Positions 42,056 to 53,433 of a stretch of 64,000 nucleotides of DNA are shown in pieces. Position numbers and translations under genes: made by a program. Origin of the DNA: Pseudovirgaria hyperparasitica (taxonomy: Eukaryota; Ascomycota; Dothideomycetes; Acrospermales; Acrospermaceae); assembly GCF_010093815.1 (NCBI RefSeq), contig NW_022985562.1, positions 868,001 through 932,000 of the forward strand. The letters are read 5' to 3'. A model generated the notes under the pieces. It did no database searches and was not told where the DNA came from. It saw only the letters and a program-made list of their open reading frames with translations. Each line of letters starts with the position of its first letter. Within the stretch, counting starts at the first letter, position 1.

Positions 42056-43101
42056 CTACAATTGCCATGATTGGGCCTTGATGAATTCTTCCAATGGCGT
42101 CGTCTGGATATTCAGCTCCGTCGCAGTACTGACATTCCCCATCCCGAACTCAGTGACATACTTCACCATCTCCATAAGTTCTTCTCTGATCTCCTCCGGC
42201 ACCAATGCGGCATACTCGGCCTCAGAAATGATCTTGGAAGCAGCTGGTAGTCCCAAGGTTCTACTCCATAGCGCTGCGTAGTCTTCCTGGCTGATGATAG
42301 CAGTGGCAGGAATAACGTCAGTGCCAGCTGGATGACCTAGGACCAAGGCCTTGACGAAAGCTCCAGCGTCCTGAGTGACCCATAATTCTGGATGCGCGGT
42401 ATGATCACCTGGGATATCTGGGAAGAGGAAAGAGTACGAGCCGTCTTTCTCCTTTTGTGGCGCAAGAGCAGGGATGTCAGACCAGTTCTCGAGGTAATTG
42501 CTCATCATAACTGTACTCATCCGCTGAGCGAGCTGTGGAAGCTTGCTGAGGATGTAGCTTTTTACGTTCGCTTTCGAATCGAATTCGTACACATGCGTGT
42601 ATTTTCCACCACTGGTTGTCGTCACAGCCGGCAGCGTCGAGAAGACGTATCTTTCCAAAGTCGAAAGGACCTCAGGATGCGAGGCTGCTTTTGCGGCATT
42701 GACACCTTGAATCTCCTCCAATATGCCAGCATATGCCTTGACGCTCTTTCCGAGCTCTTTGGCCTTCTTCAGCCCTTCGTCTGAGGAGGCTCGATAGGTA
42801 TTGGCAACGTAGTCGGTAACAGCGAAGATAGCATTCGAGCCCTTGAAAGCAGACTGCAGAGACGCTACATCATCGAGCTCGGCACGAACAACTTCGACGC
42901 CTCTCGCGGACCAAGCTTTTGCCTTTTCAGATTCGGGGTCCCGTGTGATTCCGCGGACTTGCCAACGATTCTCTTTCAAGAAGTGGTTAGCTACGGAGGA
43001 GCCCTATATGTATGTGAGTTTAACACGTTCTAAATGTTTCTGTTCTGCTGGCTGACCTGTTTGCCCGTGAGTCCAAGGACAGTAACGATCTTCTTGGACA
43101 T
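42056..43101 (-). CDS. NmrA-like NAD(P)-binding protein
   Basis: Two exons (43057-43101, 42056-43003) with a 53-nt intron give 330 residues. The first exon supplies VTVLGLTGKQ and the second continues GSSVANHFL, restoring the GxTGxQGxxVA dinucleotide-binding loop across the splice. Then come FKGSNAIFAVTDY and YVFSTLPAVTTTSGGKYTHV, both typical of the NmrA/HSCARG branch of atypical short-chain dehydrogenases. Family members sense NAD(P) redox state or regulate nitrogen-response GATA factors; the catalytic Tyr-Lys pair is usually lost. Length is normal. A metabolic reductase role cannot be excluded. Confidence 0.9.
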
Positions 43102-44200
43102 TCTGCTGATTGGTTGTATCGATGCTTGTTACAAGATCTGAGAAGTTCCTAAAGTATTGCGGCTATTGTCTTTTCCATTCTTAGTAGACAACACGTTCTT
43201 ATATACAGTGTCCATATTCTCTTCTTGGCATCGCCAAGCTGCCTTGCTTGCCAGTGTACGGACGATGCCATCTTCTGGCAAGAAGAAGATTTGGCCGGAA
43301 TTACATGTACCTCAACAGACCGGACCCATAGGTACAGTACATAATCTCGTGGCATTTATCAGTGAAACGTAACCCAGTTACTGAGCAGTGAATTGGTAAT
43401 GACTGTGGATTGGTAATGATCGTGTATCATCCCGTTCGCCGAGAGCTTCTATACCTGATCCGGATTGGGGGTGAAAAGGCTGATCAGCGTGCGTAAGAAG
43501 AGTCAATGCGTCCTACCAAGAAACCTTTCATACATTCATGATCTTAGATCCGACTGAGATCATAGGGACGCTGGCCAAGGGGTTCTAGCTAATATCTCGT
43601 AGGGTCGTATAATAGCATATATCCTGAGCCGCATCGAAATCAATAGACAATTGCTGAAGAGCTCACGCACTTCGACATTCTCATCCTCTGTTCTCTGAGA
43701 TCGTTCATATACTCTACAAGCCCGTTGATTAAAACACCATTCGTATCAACAGTCGTCATTGCGTAACACATGATCATAAGCACAAGGACTATCAGTGAAA
43801 TGCCTACATAATTCCATGTTCGAATGCTAACGCCTTATGCTCAGATCTACGTGAAGATTACAAAGCACCAAGTCTAACGCCTGCCAAGTAGCCCGCAAAA
43901 TACCAAGTCCTACACCTCGAACAGATACTGCTTTCATCTAGCTTGAACGTCTCTTCAAGAAGCTCATAGAGCAGGAACATCCATGTATACCACAATGCAG
44001 TCCCTAAGTGGAACGTAAAGCTGCAATGTAAGGATTTCCAGCGCCACCAGGGTAGACTCGCTGAGCATCAGTTTATAACGCCTTCCACGTCCTGATCAAG
44101 TCCCAACGCCTCCAAAGTATTAAGTGAAAGAATGAAAAACTACATCAGTGTAATAGGCTTGCTCGGTAGATGTCCGACGAACCAGCTGAGAGACTTCTCT
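43102..44200. other. NmrA-like gene promoter and intergenic region
   Basis: About 1.1 kb upstream of the NmrA-like gene and downstream of the CCCH gene. Only short ORFs; no repeat or RNA gene seen. Confidence 0.4.
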
Positions 44201-45840
44201 CTACAGTAGCAATAGATCAGTCTCTGAATTGGGTCTGATCTTTCTCATGTTTGTCTTCGCCACCTGATGCAGACGGATGGGAAATCTACCGCAATTCGCT
44301 CTGTCACACTGGCAGTTGTGGCCGTAGAGACAGGCCGGGTCTCTGCAACGAAGGCCAGCCCTGCAAGGTCGGAGTCGTATCTTGTGCCTGATGGCAATAA
44401 TCTCAGTATCTGTGGGCATTTCATGCAGATATTCGCATGGATTTGGTCCTTTCCAGCATCCGTTATTGAATATATAGTCGTTGCATCGTCTTCTGTGGTG
44501 TGAAGAGTTCCGTCGTTCCAGTCTAGCGTATGTAGCCGGACATGCTTTGGGAAGATGCATGTCAATGCGTTGACCGAATCCGTTCACAACGATGCATCCG
44601 GGCTCAAAGACATCGAGTATTCCTGCCTGGTCAGCAATAGCTTCGCTACCTGACATTGACTCCGTACTGTCTACAAGAGCCTCATGTGGCCTGTCAATAG
44701 CGCCTTCTGACTTCGATGTACCAGACGTTTCTCCCTCGCTGGCAGTAGGACGACCACTAGGTGTCGACTTAACATCCGCGAACAGCCTCAATGGTTTATT
44801 CGGCTCTTTATATGGCTTGTCCAGGGAGCTGTATAGTACCAGTGGCTTCAGAGGGATCAGATGTCCACTCCAAAACAACGACGGAAATTCAGTAGTTGGC
44901 AATTCAAGCATTCGATATTTTTCGCCGATGCGAAAACCAGCCAACAAGGTGAGCTTCTCGCGCATTCCCTCCTCATGTAGCAGAGCATTCAGCATGCGAA
45001 CATAGCCATTGTCATGGCACGCGCCAAAGACGATATGCTTGGTCGTTGGATTTGCCATATGGTGGTCGAGAAGTCCTACTCGTGTTAGTGATGGGACTCA
45101 ACGATAGGCTCACTGTAAATTACCTCGGATCCGGAAGTCCACTTGCTCCCTCCCGTGACCAACGTCAATGAAATCTACCAGTGCGTTTGTCTGATTGAAA
45201 CCGCGGGCAAAGTCTTCCAGATTCGCAGACGCTTCGGTCAACCCTACACGTGCTATTGTGTGTTTCAGCCCCTGAAGGTTGGCATACAGCTTGATGACGA
45301 AAGGGAGACCTGCGATCTCGGCGTGCTCTTTCTCGAAATAGTGACGCAGGTGTGTCTGCAGGGCACTAGCTGCCTCAAGTCCGCCTACAGTACCTTTGAC
45401 GAGATACTTGCTGTCAAACTGCGAGGTTTAAGTGTTAATGAGAGCGAGAAACATAATGATCTGACACGACTCACAATATATTCATCCGCGTCAGCGTCAA
45501 TCAGCACCAGGATAGAAGAACCAGCATGCTGTAGACCTGTTTAGCAGCATCACGAAACCCGGATCGGGGCAATGCGTACCACATCTCGCTGGAGCTTTTC
45601 CAAGTCTTCAGTAGCCTTATGATTGAGCTCGCGCGTGTCAATGCTGCTCGAGCCAGGATCTCTCGTCGCATCGCTGAGCTCCCCCATGACTTCGAGACAC
45701 ATCTTCATCAGATCCTAGATCATGTTAGATCACTCAGTGGACTTACGACAGGGTAACGCCAGTACACATACATGAAGGCAGTTAGACCTCGCTGCATCTT
45801 GAGCCTCGAACTCTTCGAATTGCCGCTTGAGTTGGTCCAT
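44201..45840 (-). CDS. DUF7923-CCCH zinc finger protein
   Basis: Five exons (45772-45840, 45580-45714, 45475-45528, 45124-45418, 44201-45075) join in frame to 475 residues; introns are 48-57 nt. A short coiled-coil start (MDQLKRQFEEFEAQDAARSN) precedes the DUF7923 domain: SSILVLIDADADEYI, FVIKLYANLQGL, ALVDFIDVGHGREQVDFRIR and KHIVFGACHDNGYVRML. The aspartate-rich strand ends (LIDAD, DFIDVG, GACHDNGY) resemble the PIN/NYN nuclease fold. After a disordered linker come cysteine/histidine CCCH-like fingers (CNDYIFNNGCWKGPNPCEYLH and a second Cys/His cluster, CRDPACLYGHNCQC). The combination suggests RNA binding or cleavage. This domain pair is widespread in ascomycetes; activity is inference. 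Confidence 0.86.
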
Positions 45841-47816
45841 TATGGCTATGGCAACAACGAGAATCCGCAGGATTAGAACCAAGAGAGATCTCAGGAAATT
45901 TATGAGTTGAAGGAGGAAAGCCACTTACAGACTGCTTTATAGAGAATGTCTTCCGAAGGTCACTAGCGAAAGCCACCCCTGACTCAAGCAAGGAGTCCGT
46001 AAAAGGCAGTGGAACACGAATTGTTACTGCTGCGGTAAAGTGAACAGCCAAGTAAAAAGACACTACAACAAATTCGAGCAGGACTGTCACCCATTGATGC
46101 AGGTCAGTAGCTCATGTAGGGTCGTAAAAGTTCAACCCAGCCAGGGCAAAGTAATCCAGATAGGTTCTTGTCCCATCTACTACAGTGTTATAACAGTTTC
46201 CATCTACTTTTCAAATGAGATGTCACTTTACCACTTCCATATTATATATAACCCTTTCTTGACTCATCCCACTCGGATCATCAGGCCCACGCTTAACGTC
46301 CTTCTTCCCTCCTAACCTCATCACGTCTTGATTTAGCTCCGCGCCCACTCTACGTCCGCTCCTGAAATAAGTAATCCACTCTCAACCTCCAACCTTCAAC
46401 CTTTAATCTTCAAGCTGGTCGTTGAAGATCTATCCATCTAGCTGCCTATCGATCCATCCATCGTGCAAGTTAGCTATCCAACATTACCTGGTCGCCGGGC
46501 TTTATAACGAACAAGCGAGCTGAACAGGTTAGAACAAGAACAGGAGTGAGGTAGGAGTAGGGCATTGAAGCTATGGATAGCTAGGATTTCGATACGACGA
46601 CGATGATAACAAAAACCATTATAGTAAAGATATAGTGATGATAGGACTGTATGGTCACTATACTGAATGGATGATAGAGAGATAGATATACACGGTGATG
46701 GATAGATAGTTCGTCAGTTTGTGAGTTAGGTAGCTAGGTAGTTAGTTAGTTGGCAAGTTAGTTAGATCCTCTGTCTTTCGATCAATCGATCGGTGTTGGC
46801 TGGGATGCTGTCACACTGCCCGAAGTTTCTCTTCGTACTCACTTTCACTTTTTATCAATCGACCAGCCCTCCTCCACTTTTCTTATCAAACCCTAACTTG
46901 GGCCTGGGCAAGGTTCGCACATCTATTGAGGGTGTATTTCTATCCTCCTCTTCCTCTCATTACACACGTCTCACAACCATATTTATCCGCGATTGATAAA
47001 CAGACGTGGGCATATACAATCGAATACAACCCGAGGGCCTAGCTTAGAATTGTATGATAAGTCATCCTACAAGTACGGATTGAGCTTGCAATCTATGCCA
47101 AAGGATCAAGATTGCTTGTGTTGGATTGAATCAGGAGTAGAGTGGCCAGGTGATTACCAAAGTTCTTCCCATGGGTAAAAATGCGTGATGATTCATGGAT
47201 ATTGAGTATATTTGACATGAGCAGTCATGTATTTTATGGTGTAGCCACCTAATCCCCAGAAACTATCTATATTCCACTAATGTAGCCGTGTATAGGGCCG
47301 AACGATCAGAATAAGACTGTACCGTCTGGGCAATCATTTTGAGACGCTGGCTGGGCTTGTATTCTATAGTAAAACTCTAGCCCAGATTGAGCTCGAATGA
47401 ATTCGGGTTGTACATGCTCATGTCTGTTGATAAAACCATAAATACATACCCCAATACACTATCACGCATCCCCCACTCGAGTAAACCAGACGACAGCGTC
47501 AAGTGTCGACGACGACTTGTGTTTGCAAAGTACATACAAAACCATACGATCTGCTTACCACAGCGCCCGACTTCATAATAAGGTCATATTAGTCTAGGTG
47601 GCTGCTCGTCTGTCTGTTTGCAGAACACCAGAAGATTAACGTCTAGAGAATATAAGATTACCATTCACCAGCGAGTATACTAGCATCTATCTTACTCGCA
47701 TACACTATCTACGCGATCTATCTATCATGCGCTCCCAACCCCCTCCCTCATCCTCATCCTGCTCCATCAGCCCGCTTCTCAACAGCCTTTCTCCGCGCTC
47801 TATGCCCTTCCACCCA
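45841..47816. other. Gene-free region with simple-sequence drift
   Basis: About 2.0 kb. GATA- and GTTA-type repeats scatter over 46660-46770. The 46300-46460 stretch is pyrimidine-rich (repeated caacctt). I see no coding frame of quality, RNA gene or transposon remnant; the ORFs here are below 105 codons. Confidence 0.45.
46722..46766. repeat. Degenerate (AGTT)n/(AGGT)n tandem repeat
   Basis: Tetranucleotide units agtt and aggt alternate for about 45 bases, next to a GATA-rich stretch. Confidence 0.7.
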
Positions 47817-50371
47817 TCACTTGCCCCCAACGTCCTTCCTGGCCTCATCCTTTCCCTTCCCCTTTCCCTTTCCCTTTCCCTCTCCATCACGACGCACCAC
47901 AACAGGTAAAAACTTCTCCTCAAGCAATGAATACGGCGACGATGACGACGCTACATCATCGTCTGCGCCGGAGGAAAAACTAGATCGTGGGGATCCAGAC
48001 GCGGGGTTGGATGCGCGGGTTATGAGGATACGTGGCGTGTGTGGTAGTGAAGGCGGCGCAGGTGGAGAGGAAGGAAACGCATCTGCCACTATCATTGTTG
48101 CCGTTACGGGAGTTGCAGGATTCGCCATCATCGTCGTTTCGGGAGTCGGGGGAATAGGTGCTGTAGGGAAGTCGGTGCTTGTGCTTGCTGTGGCAGGGGC
48201 CGGGGATGGACTCGCTAAAGGCGTAGCAGTATCGTGAGCGTCCAACGTATCAGCCTTGGCCTCAATCTTTGACGGTGTCGTTGTCGTCGTCGTATTGGCG
48301 AGAGCACGCAGTCTATCTCTCAGACTACGTTTAGGCTTAGGCTTGGGGGTACTGGGTGGGCTTGACGACGAACGGATGTGTCTAGACGCAGACGCAAACA
48401 TAGGCGTGGATGTATACGCGGACATAGGCATGAACGCAGGCATAGGCGTATCAGAACCATTATGGAACTGCGCCGAGCGCGCTCTATGCAGTCTGGCGCT
48501 GCGCGCAGATAGCGTCAAGCGCGGTGTTTGCAAGGAGCGCTGCGAGACGGAGCGGCGGAGACGGCCAAGGAGGGAGGATTCGGGGTGTTCGATTCCTGAT
48601 GGTCCTGGATGGAGGGATGGTGGGGAGGGATTGGCGTTTCTGTAGGTGGGAGTGGGAGTGGGAGTGGGGGCAGTGATGGTGGAGGTTGGCGATGTCGGGC
48701 TGCTAGGGTCGATGGAGGGCGTGTCAGTGGTACGTCTAGATTCCAGGCTGTGTAGAGAAAGGGAGCCTTCGTCCGAGGCTTCAGCGATTGTGGACGTTGG
48801 TCTGTGGGGTCTTGGGGAGCAGCGGATGTCTTCCGGTCGTCCGCCGAGGTCGATGATTGATGCGGCTTGCTTTACGTTTATGCCTGTTTTTATGTCTTGA
48901 GTTTTGAGACCCCCTGAAGATGACGGGGAACAAATAGTGATGGAGCGGGTGTCGACGCGAGGTGTTGCTATGTCTCGGCTTGATGTTGGATCTGGCAAGG
49001 ACGTAGCGTCAGGGGTAGTAACGTCAAGACTCGCTGATCGACCTTGGCCTGGAGTGGACGGCTGTGAGGGAATCAGCTGTGTAGTGGACTCTGGGCCTGG
49101 TGTTGATTTTGGTAGCGAGGATTGATCTTGAATAGGTGTCTTTTCCTGGACGTTCAAGTTCAGTGAGCCGTCCGAGGTTTGTTTAGAAACAGGTGGTCCT
49201 TCAGGCTCAGTACTGTCTAGCTTCGATGGCATTTCCGGAGATACTTCCTGGTGTCTTGGAGCTTCCGTCCCGACGATAGGTGAGCTTTTCGGGAGGTGGT
49301 AAACTTCAGGACTTGATACCGGCCCTGGTGCTTTATCGTCCCACGGCATCAAGTCGCGAATGGCGGAAGGAGAAGAGACAGAAGAGATTTTAGTAATCTC
49401 TGGGACTTCTGCAAGACTTGATGTCCTGCAGGTGGTAGAGTTAGAGTCGTTCGAGGCCGATGGGCGATCTTCCTGATTCTTCGGTGAAGATGCTCCCGCA
49501 ACCTCCGCAGACGCATTTACGACTTGCAGAGTCGTTGATCTCACCCTCTCATCTCTCGCTGTCTCAGCACCCCTATCTTCATCTACCGCCAAACCCAACA
49601 CCACAGAACCCTTGCTCATCCACGGCCCCTGATCAACCATGACCATGATGCCACTCCTCTTCAACCCCCTCCTCCGCTCAACACCAGCCCTTATATAAGC
49701 CCTTGCAAAGCGCTCCCACCTCCTATTCTGCCGCACCAGCGACTCATTCACAAGTCTAATCACCTGCTCATACCATACACATCTCATGCAAGGCGTCGTC
49801 TTCTGCTTCTCCTGCTTAAGGGGGCGAGTCAGAATAAAAAACAACATCTCATACCCTTAATACCATCTAGAAAAGAATATAACAGACTTACTTCTTCATT
49901 CAGCCTACGGCCACGCTCATGCTCTCTCTCCTTCTCCCTCTCTACCCACCCAAAGAACAAATCCCTATACATCCCATACCCAGATTCCTCCACCACCCAC
50001 CCGGCAACTCCCCGCGTAAGCCAGCCCAGGTTCCACAGTAGTGCAAAAGCGGCGAAATACGCCACCGGTCGGACGGCGGTGGCGGCAAGCGGTATGTTAC
50101 TACTGCTGCTACTACCACTACCAACGTAGAGATGCGTGAGGACGTAGACGTAGAAGGGGCTATCCTGTATTTCCAGCTGTGTATACGTAGCGTATACGAT
50201 GCCGGCAAAGGCGGAGCAGTAAAGGGCAAAATGGAGGAGTGTGGGGAGCCAGTCGATTAGGATGCTGCCAAGGATGATGATGGCAGTGCGTGTTGTTGAT
50301 CTTGTTGTTATTTTTGTTGTCGGGGTCCATTGGGAGGCTGACATGCTGTCGAGCTTGATACTGGTGGACAT
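47817..50371 (-). CDS. Membrane protein with long disordered Ser/Thr/Pro tail (824 aa)
   Basis: Two exons (49892-50371, 47817-49811), 80-nt intron, 824 residues. Near the N terminus hydrophobic segments (AIIILGSILIDWLPTLLHFA continuing to AFAGIVYATY; YFAAFALLWNLGWL) indicate two or three membrane helices, followed by the charged VEREKEREHERGRRLNEE helix that crosses the splice into EKQKTTPCMRCVWYEQVIRL. The remaining ~640 residues are low complexity: Ser/Thr/Pro-rich, with PTPTPTPT and SPxSPxS runs, ending in alternating Gly-Lys before a basic tail. No family recognised. Many plus-strand ORFs overlap it as antisense shadows of the repetitive code. Confidence 0.75.
47851..47886. repeat. Hexanucleotide (CCCTTT)n repeat inside coding sequence
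   Basis: About five hexamer copies within the 824-aa gene; read on the minus strand they encode consecutive Gly-Lys dipeptides near the C terminus. Length changes here would stay in frame. Confidence 0.85.
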
Positions 50372-50704
50372 GTTAGGCGGATGAATTATCGTCAGTCAGC
50401 TATAGAGGAAAATTGGGGATGAGAATTGCATTGAGATCGCTGTTGGGTTATGGTTGCTGCTGCGGGCTTCTGGTTAACTTCATGGTGTTCGTAAAGGTTC
50501 ATTTCACGTCCTGCAAACGGTCCGCCTGCACGCGCCCTTTGTCACGCAATCTGTAAACAGACAACAGAACACAACACTTGGCTGATTGGACCAGTAATGC
50601 CTAAAGAATAAGTCCGGAATTGCACAATGATCTATGGACAAAAGATTTGGGTATCGAGTCTTTTATATGCAAGAATATTTTCTTTGTTTTTGCCTTGCAC
50701 TCCT
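50372..50704. other. Promoter of the 824-aa gene / eIF2D 3' flank
   Basis: 333 bases between two minus-strand genes; nothing distinctive. Confidence 0.4.
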
Positions 50705-52730
50705 TCAGCCCTTCTTTTTCCCTTTGACCTTGTCCACAATCTCTACCCACTGTCTGTTCACTCCCCGCTTTTCTAACGCTTTGATGACAGCGTCCTTCTG
50801 TGGCCCCTGAACCATGATTTCCATCACTGGTGTCTTCGGGCTACTGCCTTTTAGTTGCTCGACGCTTGTAGAACCTGCACACACTTTCCTGAGCTCATCT
50901 GCGAGCGGCTGCGGTGGGATGAAGTAGGCCTCCACGCCGGAGACCTTTGTGACGGTCTTGTTACCGCTTCGGGTTTCAAGCATGATTGTGATTTTGGGAG
51001 CTGCCCCAGCCTTTGGCTTTGATGTACTTGAGGACTCGTCGTTGCGGATGATAGACCAAAAGGGACTACAAGATTTGATGATTCGGTCAATTAGTGCATC
51101 TCGCGGGACGGTCCCTTTATTGATGACTTCTTTGTCTAGATGAGTGCTGCCATCGAAGACAGCGTTTGCCAGGATCGGATCGATCTTCACGAGCCGCTTA
51201 TTCGTTTCGACAACCAGTTCCTCGATCGCAATATAGCTGGTGACAATAGATCCGATTTCACTAGTCGTATGATAGCCTCTTGGATCCGCTTGTGCTTTCT
51301 CAAACATGTCGGCCAGCTTCTCCTTCGGCCGGTACAGTTCCAGTTTCTTGATTTTCTGACCAACAGAGCTATCACCCGGATCGCTGATCACCGTCGCGTT
51401 GTGTTCCCGGCCTTGTGCGGCGCCGCCCACTGTTTCTTTCTTCGGCAACCGATAAGGTGTGAAGTCTGCTATGGTGCGGTCTTTGAAATCAATGTCCATG
51501 ATGACTACTTCATGGGTGTCTCGGTCCTTTGTCTTTACTATTTGCTCCTTGTCTAACGACTTGATGAACTTCTTGATGTTCTTCCAGCTGGTCTTCTTGA
51601 TCTGGAGGGATGCAGTTTGCGCAGGTGTATATGCAGGAAGGAATGGTTGCACCAGATTAGCCATGACGAACGACTGGGTAAGAGGGAAGCTGAGACCGAA
51701 GCTTGGTTGACCCCTGTTGACGTCCATGTGATGTCGTACGCCGTAAAGGAAGGCTTTCCGAAAGCCTTCGTCAATCTCTTTGGTCGACAACGGCTTGTCC
51801 TCCACTGACTCAAAAGCATCTTTGATGTCTGTTCTATCTTGTGCTCCTGCGACCTCTTCCCCTGAATGAAGAGAAACACCTCCATTGGCACCATCCGCTA
51901 AGTCAAGCTGCTCCGTCTTCGTAGCAATGTCCGCTGCTTCGTCATCGTCATCGAGCCAGCCTTGAAGTGAATCAGGCGGCTGTGAGCCCGGCTTACTCGC
52001 ATTGCTCCACGACCATAGCTCATCTCCAGCCCAGTGTATGTTCTCGACCGCATGTCCCCTCGCCCCTTGTACTTTTTCCAGCGCACTCACGTCGATCTCA
52101 CATCTTCCCACGGCAAGCGGCACGGAAGGCGAGTCTAGACTGGCAATTGCGACAGTAGCGTTCTGTTTGGCTTTTGAGGGGAACGGAGGGCCTGCAGCTA
52201 AGCCAGGGGTCATGAGGTCTGCACCACCCTGTAACTTCTCGATGACCGGGGTGTGGGTGTGGAGAAGGGGCACAATTCCGGGATTCTGCCACAGAGTGTA
52301 GACTGACACTACATATCAGTAAATGCCCTGGTAAAATCGGAGTTTGCTTTCGTACCTGTAGGATACAACCTATCCTCAAGCTTCACCCAGAGGATCCGCT
52401 GGTCGTCCCTGTAGCTTCCAACATAGACGGTACCAGATACTTGCTTCAGGTCAGGCCCGACAGTTGTCGTGAAGCGGGCCGATAAAGCATTCTCGGGTAG
52501 GAGAGCATTCCTGATATTTGATATCTTCGCCACGGCGGCAGCCTTCTCTTCGGGATCGTCAAGATCTGTGGATGGGAGCTCTAGGCCTAGCTCTGAGATA
52601 ATTTGCTCGGCGGTCTTGCGTCGATCAGAAGATCGCAATGGGGCTAGAGGTTTGACCTGTAGTACGAGTGAGTATGACAGCTTTTAGGGGTGTGGTAGTG
52701 CAGACTGACGGTAGGCTTCTTCTTGAACAT
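50705..52730 (-). CDS. TMA64: Translation initiation factor eIF2D (Tma64/ligatin)
   Basis: Three exons (52710-52730, 52356-52656, 50705-52308) with 53- and 47-nt introns; 641 residues. The start MFKKKPTVKPLAPLRSSDRR is the family N terminus. A DUF1947/PUA module spans about residues 20-190 (RILWVKLEDRLYPTVSVYTL, then NATVAIASLDSPSVPLAVGR). An acidic linker (WLDDDDEAADI) and a winged-helix/SWIB-like centre follow. The C-terminal SUI1 domain, related to eIF1/DENR, is seen as SGNKTVTKVSGVEAYFI. eIF2D delivers or releases tRNA at the 40S P site and recycles post-termination 40S subunits. It is somewhat longer than the yeast protein (about 565 aa), mainly in linkers. Confidence 0.95.
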
Positions 52731-53433
52731 GGTGGATGTGGAGGAAAGTGAGGCGACAGTCAAGAGTGCAAGAATTGACAGACAGTCAGCGTGAAAGATA
52801 GTTGGAAAGGAAAGATATAATATTAGGGGGACAAACAGCTCAGTTGTATCAGAGCTGATTGATGTGAGTTGAATCAAAATGAGCCATTTCCATCCATCTC
52901 AGGCACCGACATGGATGCCTTGGCGTCTTTACCCCTCTAACCCCCACCATGAGCGTGGAGGGGCAGCGTGTAACGGCAAAAGAGAGCCCTGCGTCATCCT
53001 TAGAAGCCTTAGGCATCAATCAACTCCACACATCTCACTTGTCTCCGTCTAACAACACCCGATCCGTTCCCAACAGAAAAGACAAAGACACACACAAGAC
53101 ACACAAGACCCTGTTGCATCACCAGTCTCCATTATTGCACCGCTACAGTCACTGCCCCGTCCGTGTTTTCGCTGCCATCGGGCCTATGTGGCACGTACTA
53201 GATATGTAATACTGACCTGTATCACCGATACAGGCTACACTTGAGTGCGGGGATTGCGGGGGCGCCCATGGCTAAGAAACGCTGTATATCCGATGGGTTA
53301 TCATGCCATCATAAGGAGATGTCTGCATGCTGTCTTGTCTTGTCTTGTCTTGTCATTGTGAACAATCCTCTCGAGCACTATCAAGCAGAGTAATACCACT
53401 TATATACAACTCGACTCATTCATACTCACCACC
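52731..53433. other. Divergent intergenic region, eIF2D and cyclase genes
   Basis: About 0.7 kb between divergent starts. It contains a (TGTCT)n repeat about 80 bases before the cyclase start. The ORFs are short. Confidence 0.4.
53331..53354. repeat. (TGTCT)n pentanucleotide repeat
   Basis: Nearly five perfect tgtct copies about 80 bases upstream of the cyclase ATG; a possible promoter microsatellite. Confidence 0.85.

Noticed and set aside
47821-49125. Series of plus-strand ORFs opposite the 824-aa gene
   Set aside because: They are antisense shadows of a low-complexity coding region; no family motif and no splice logic.
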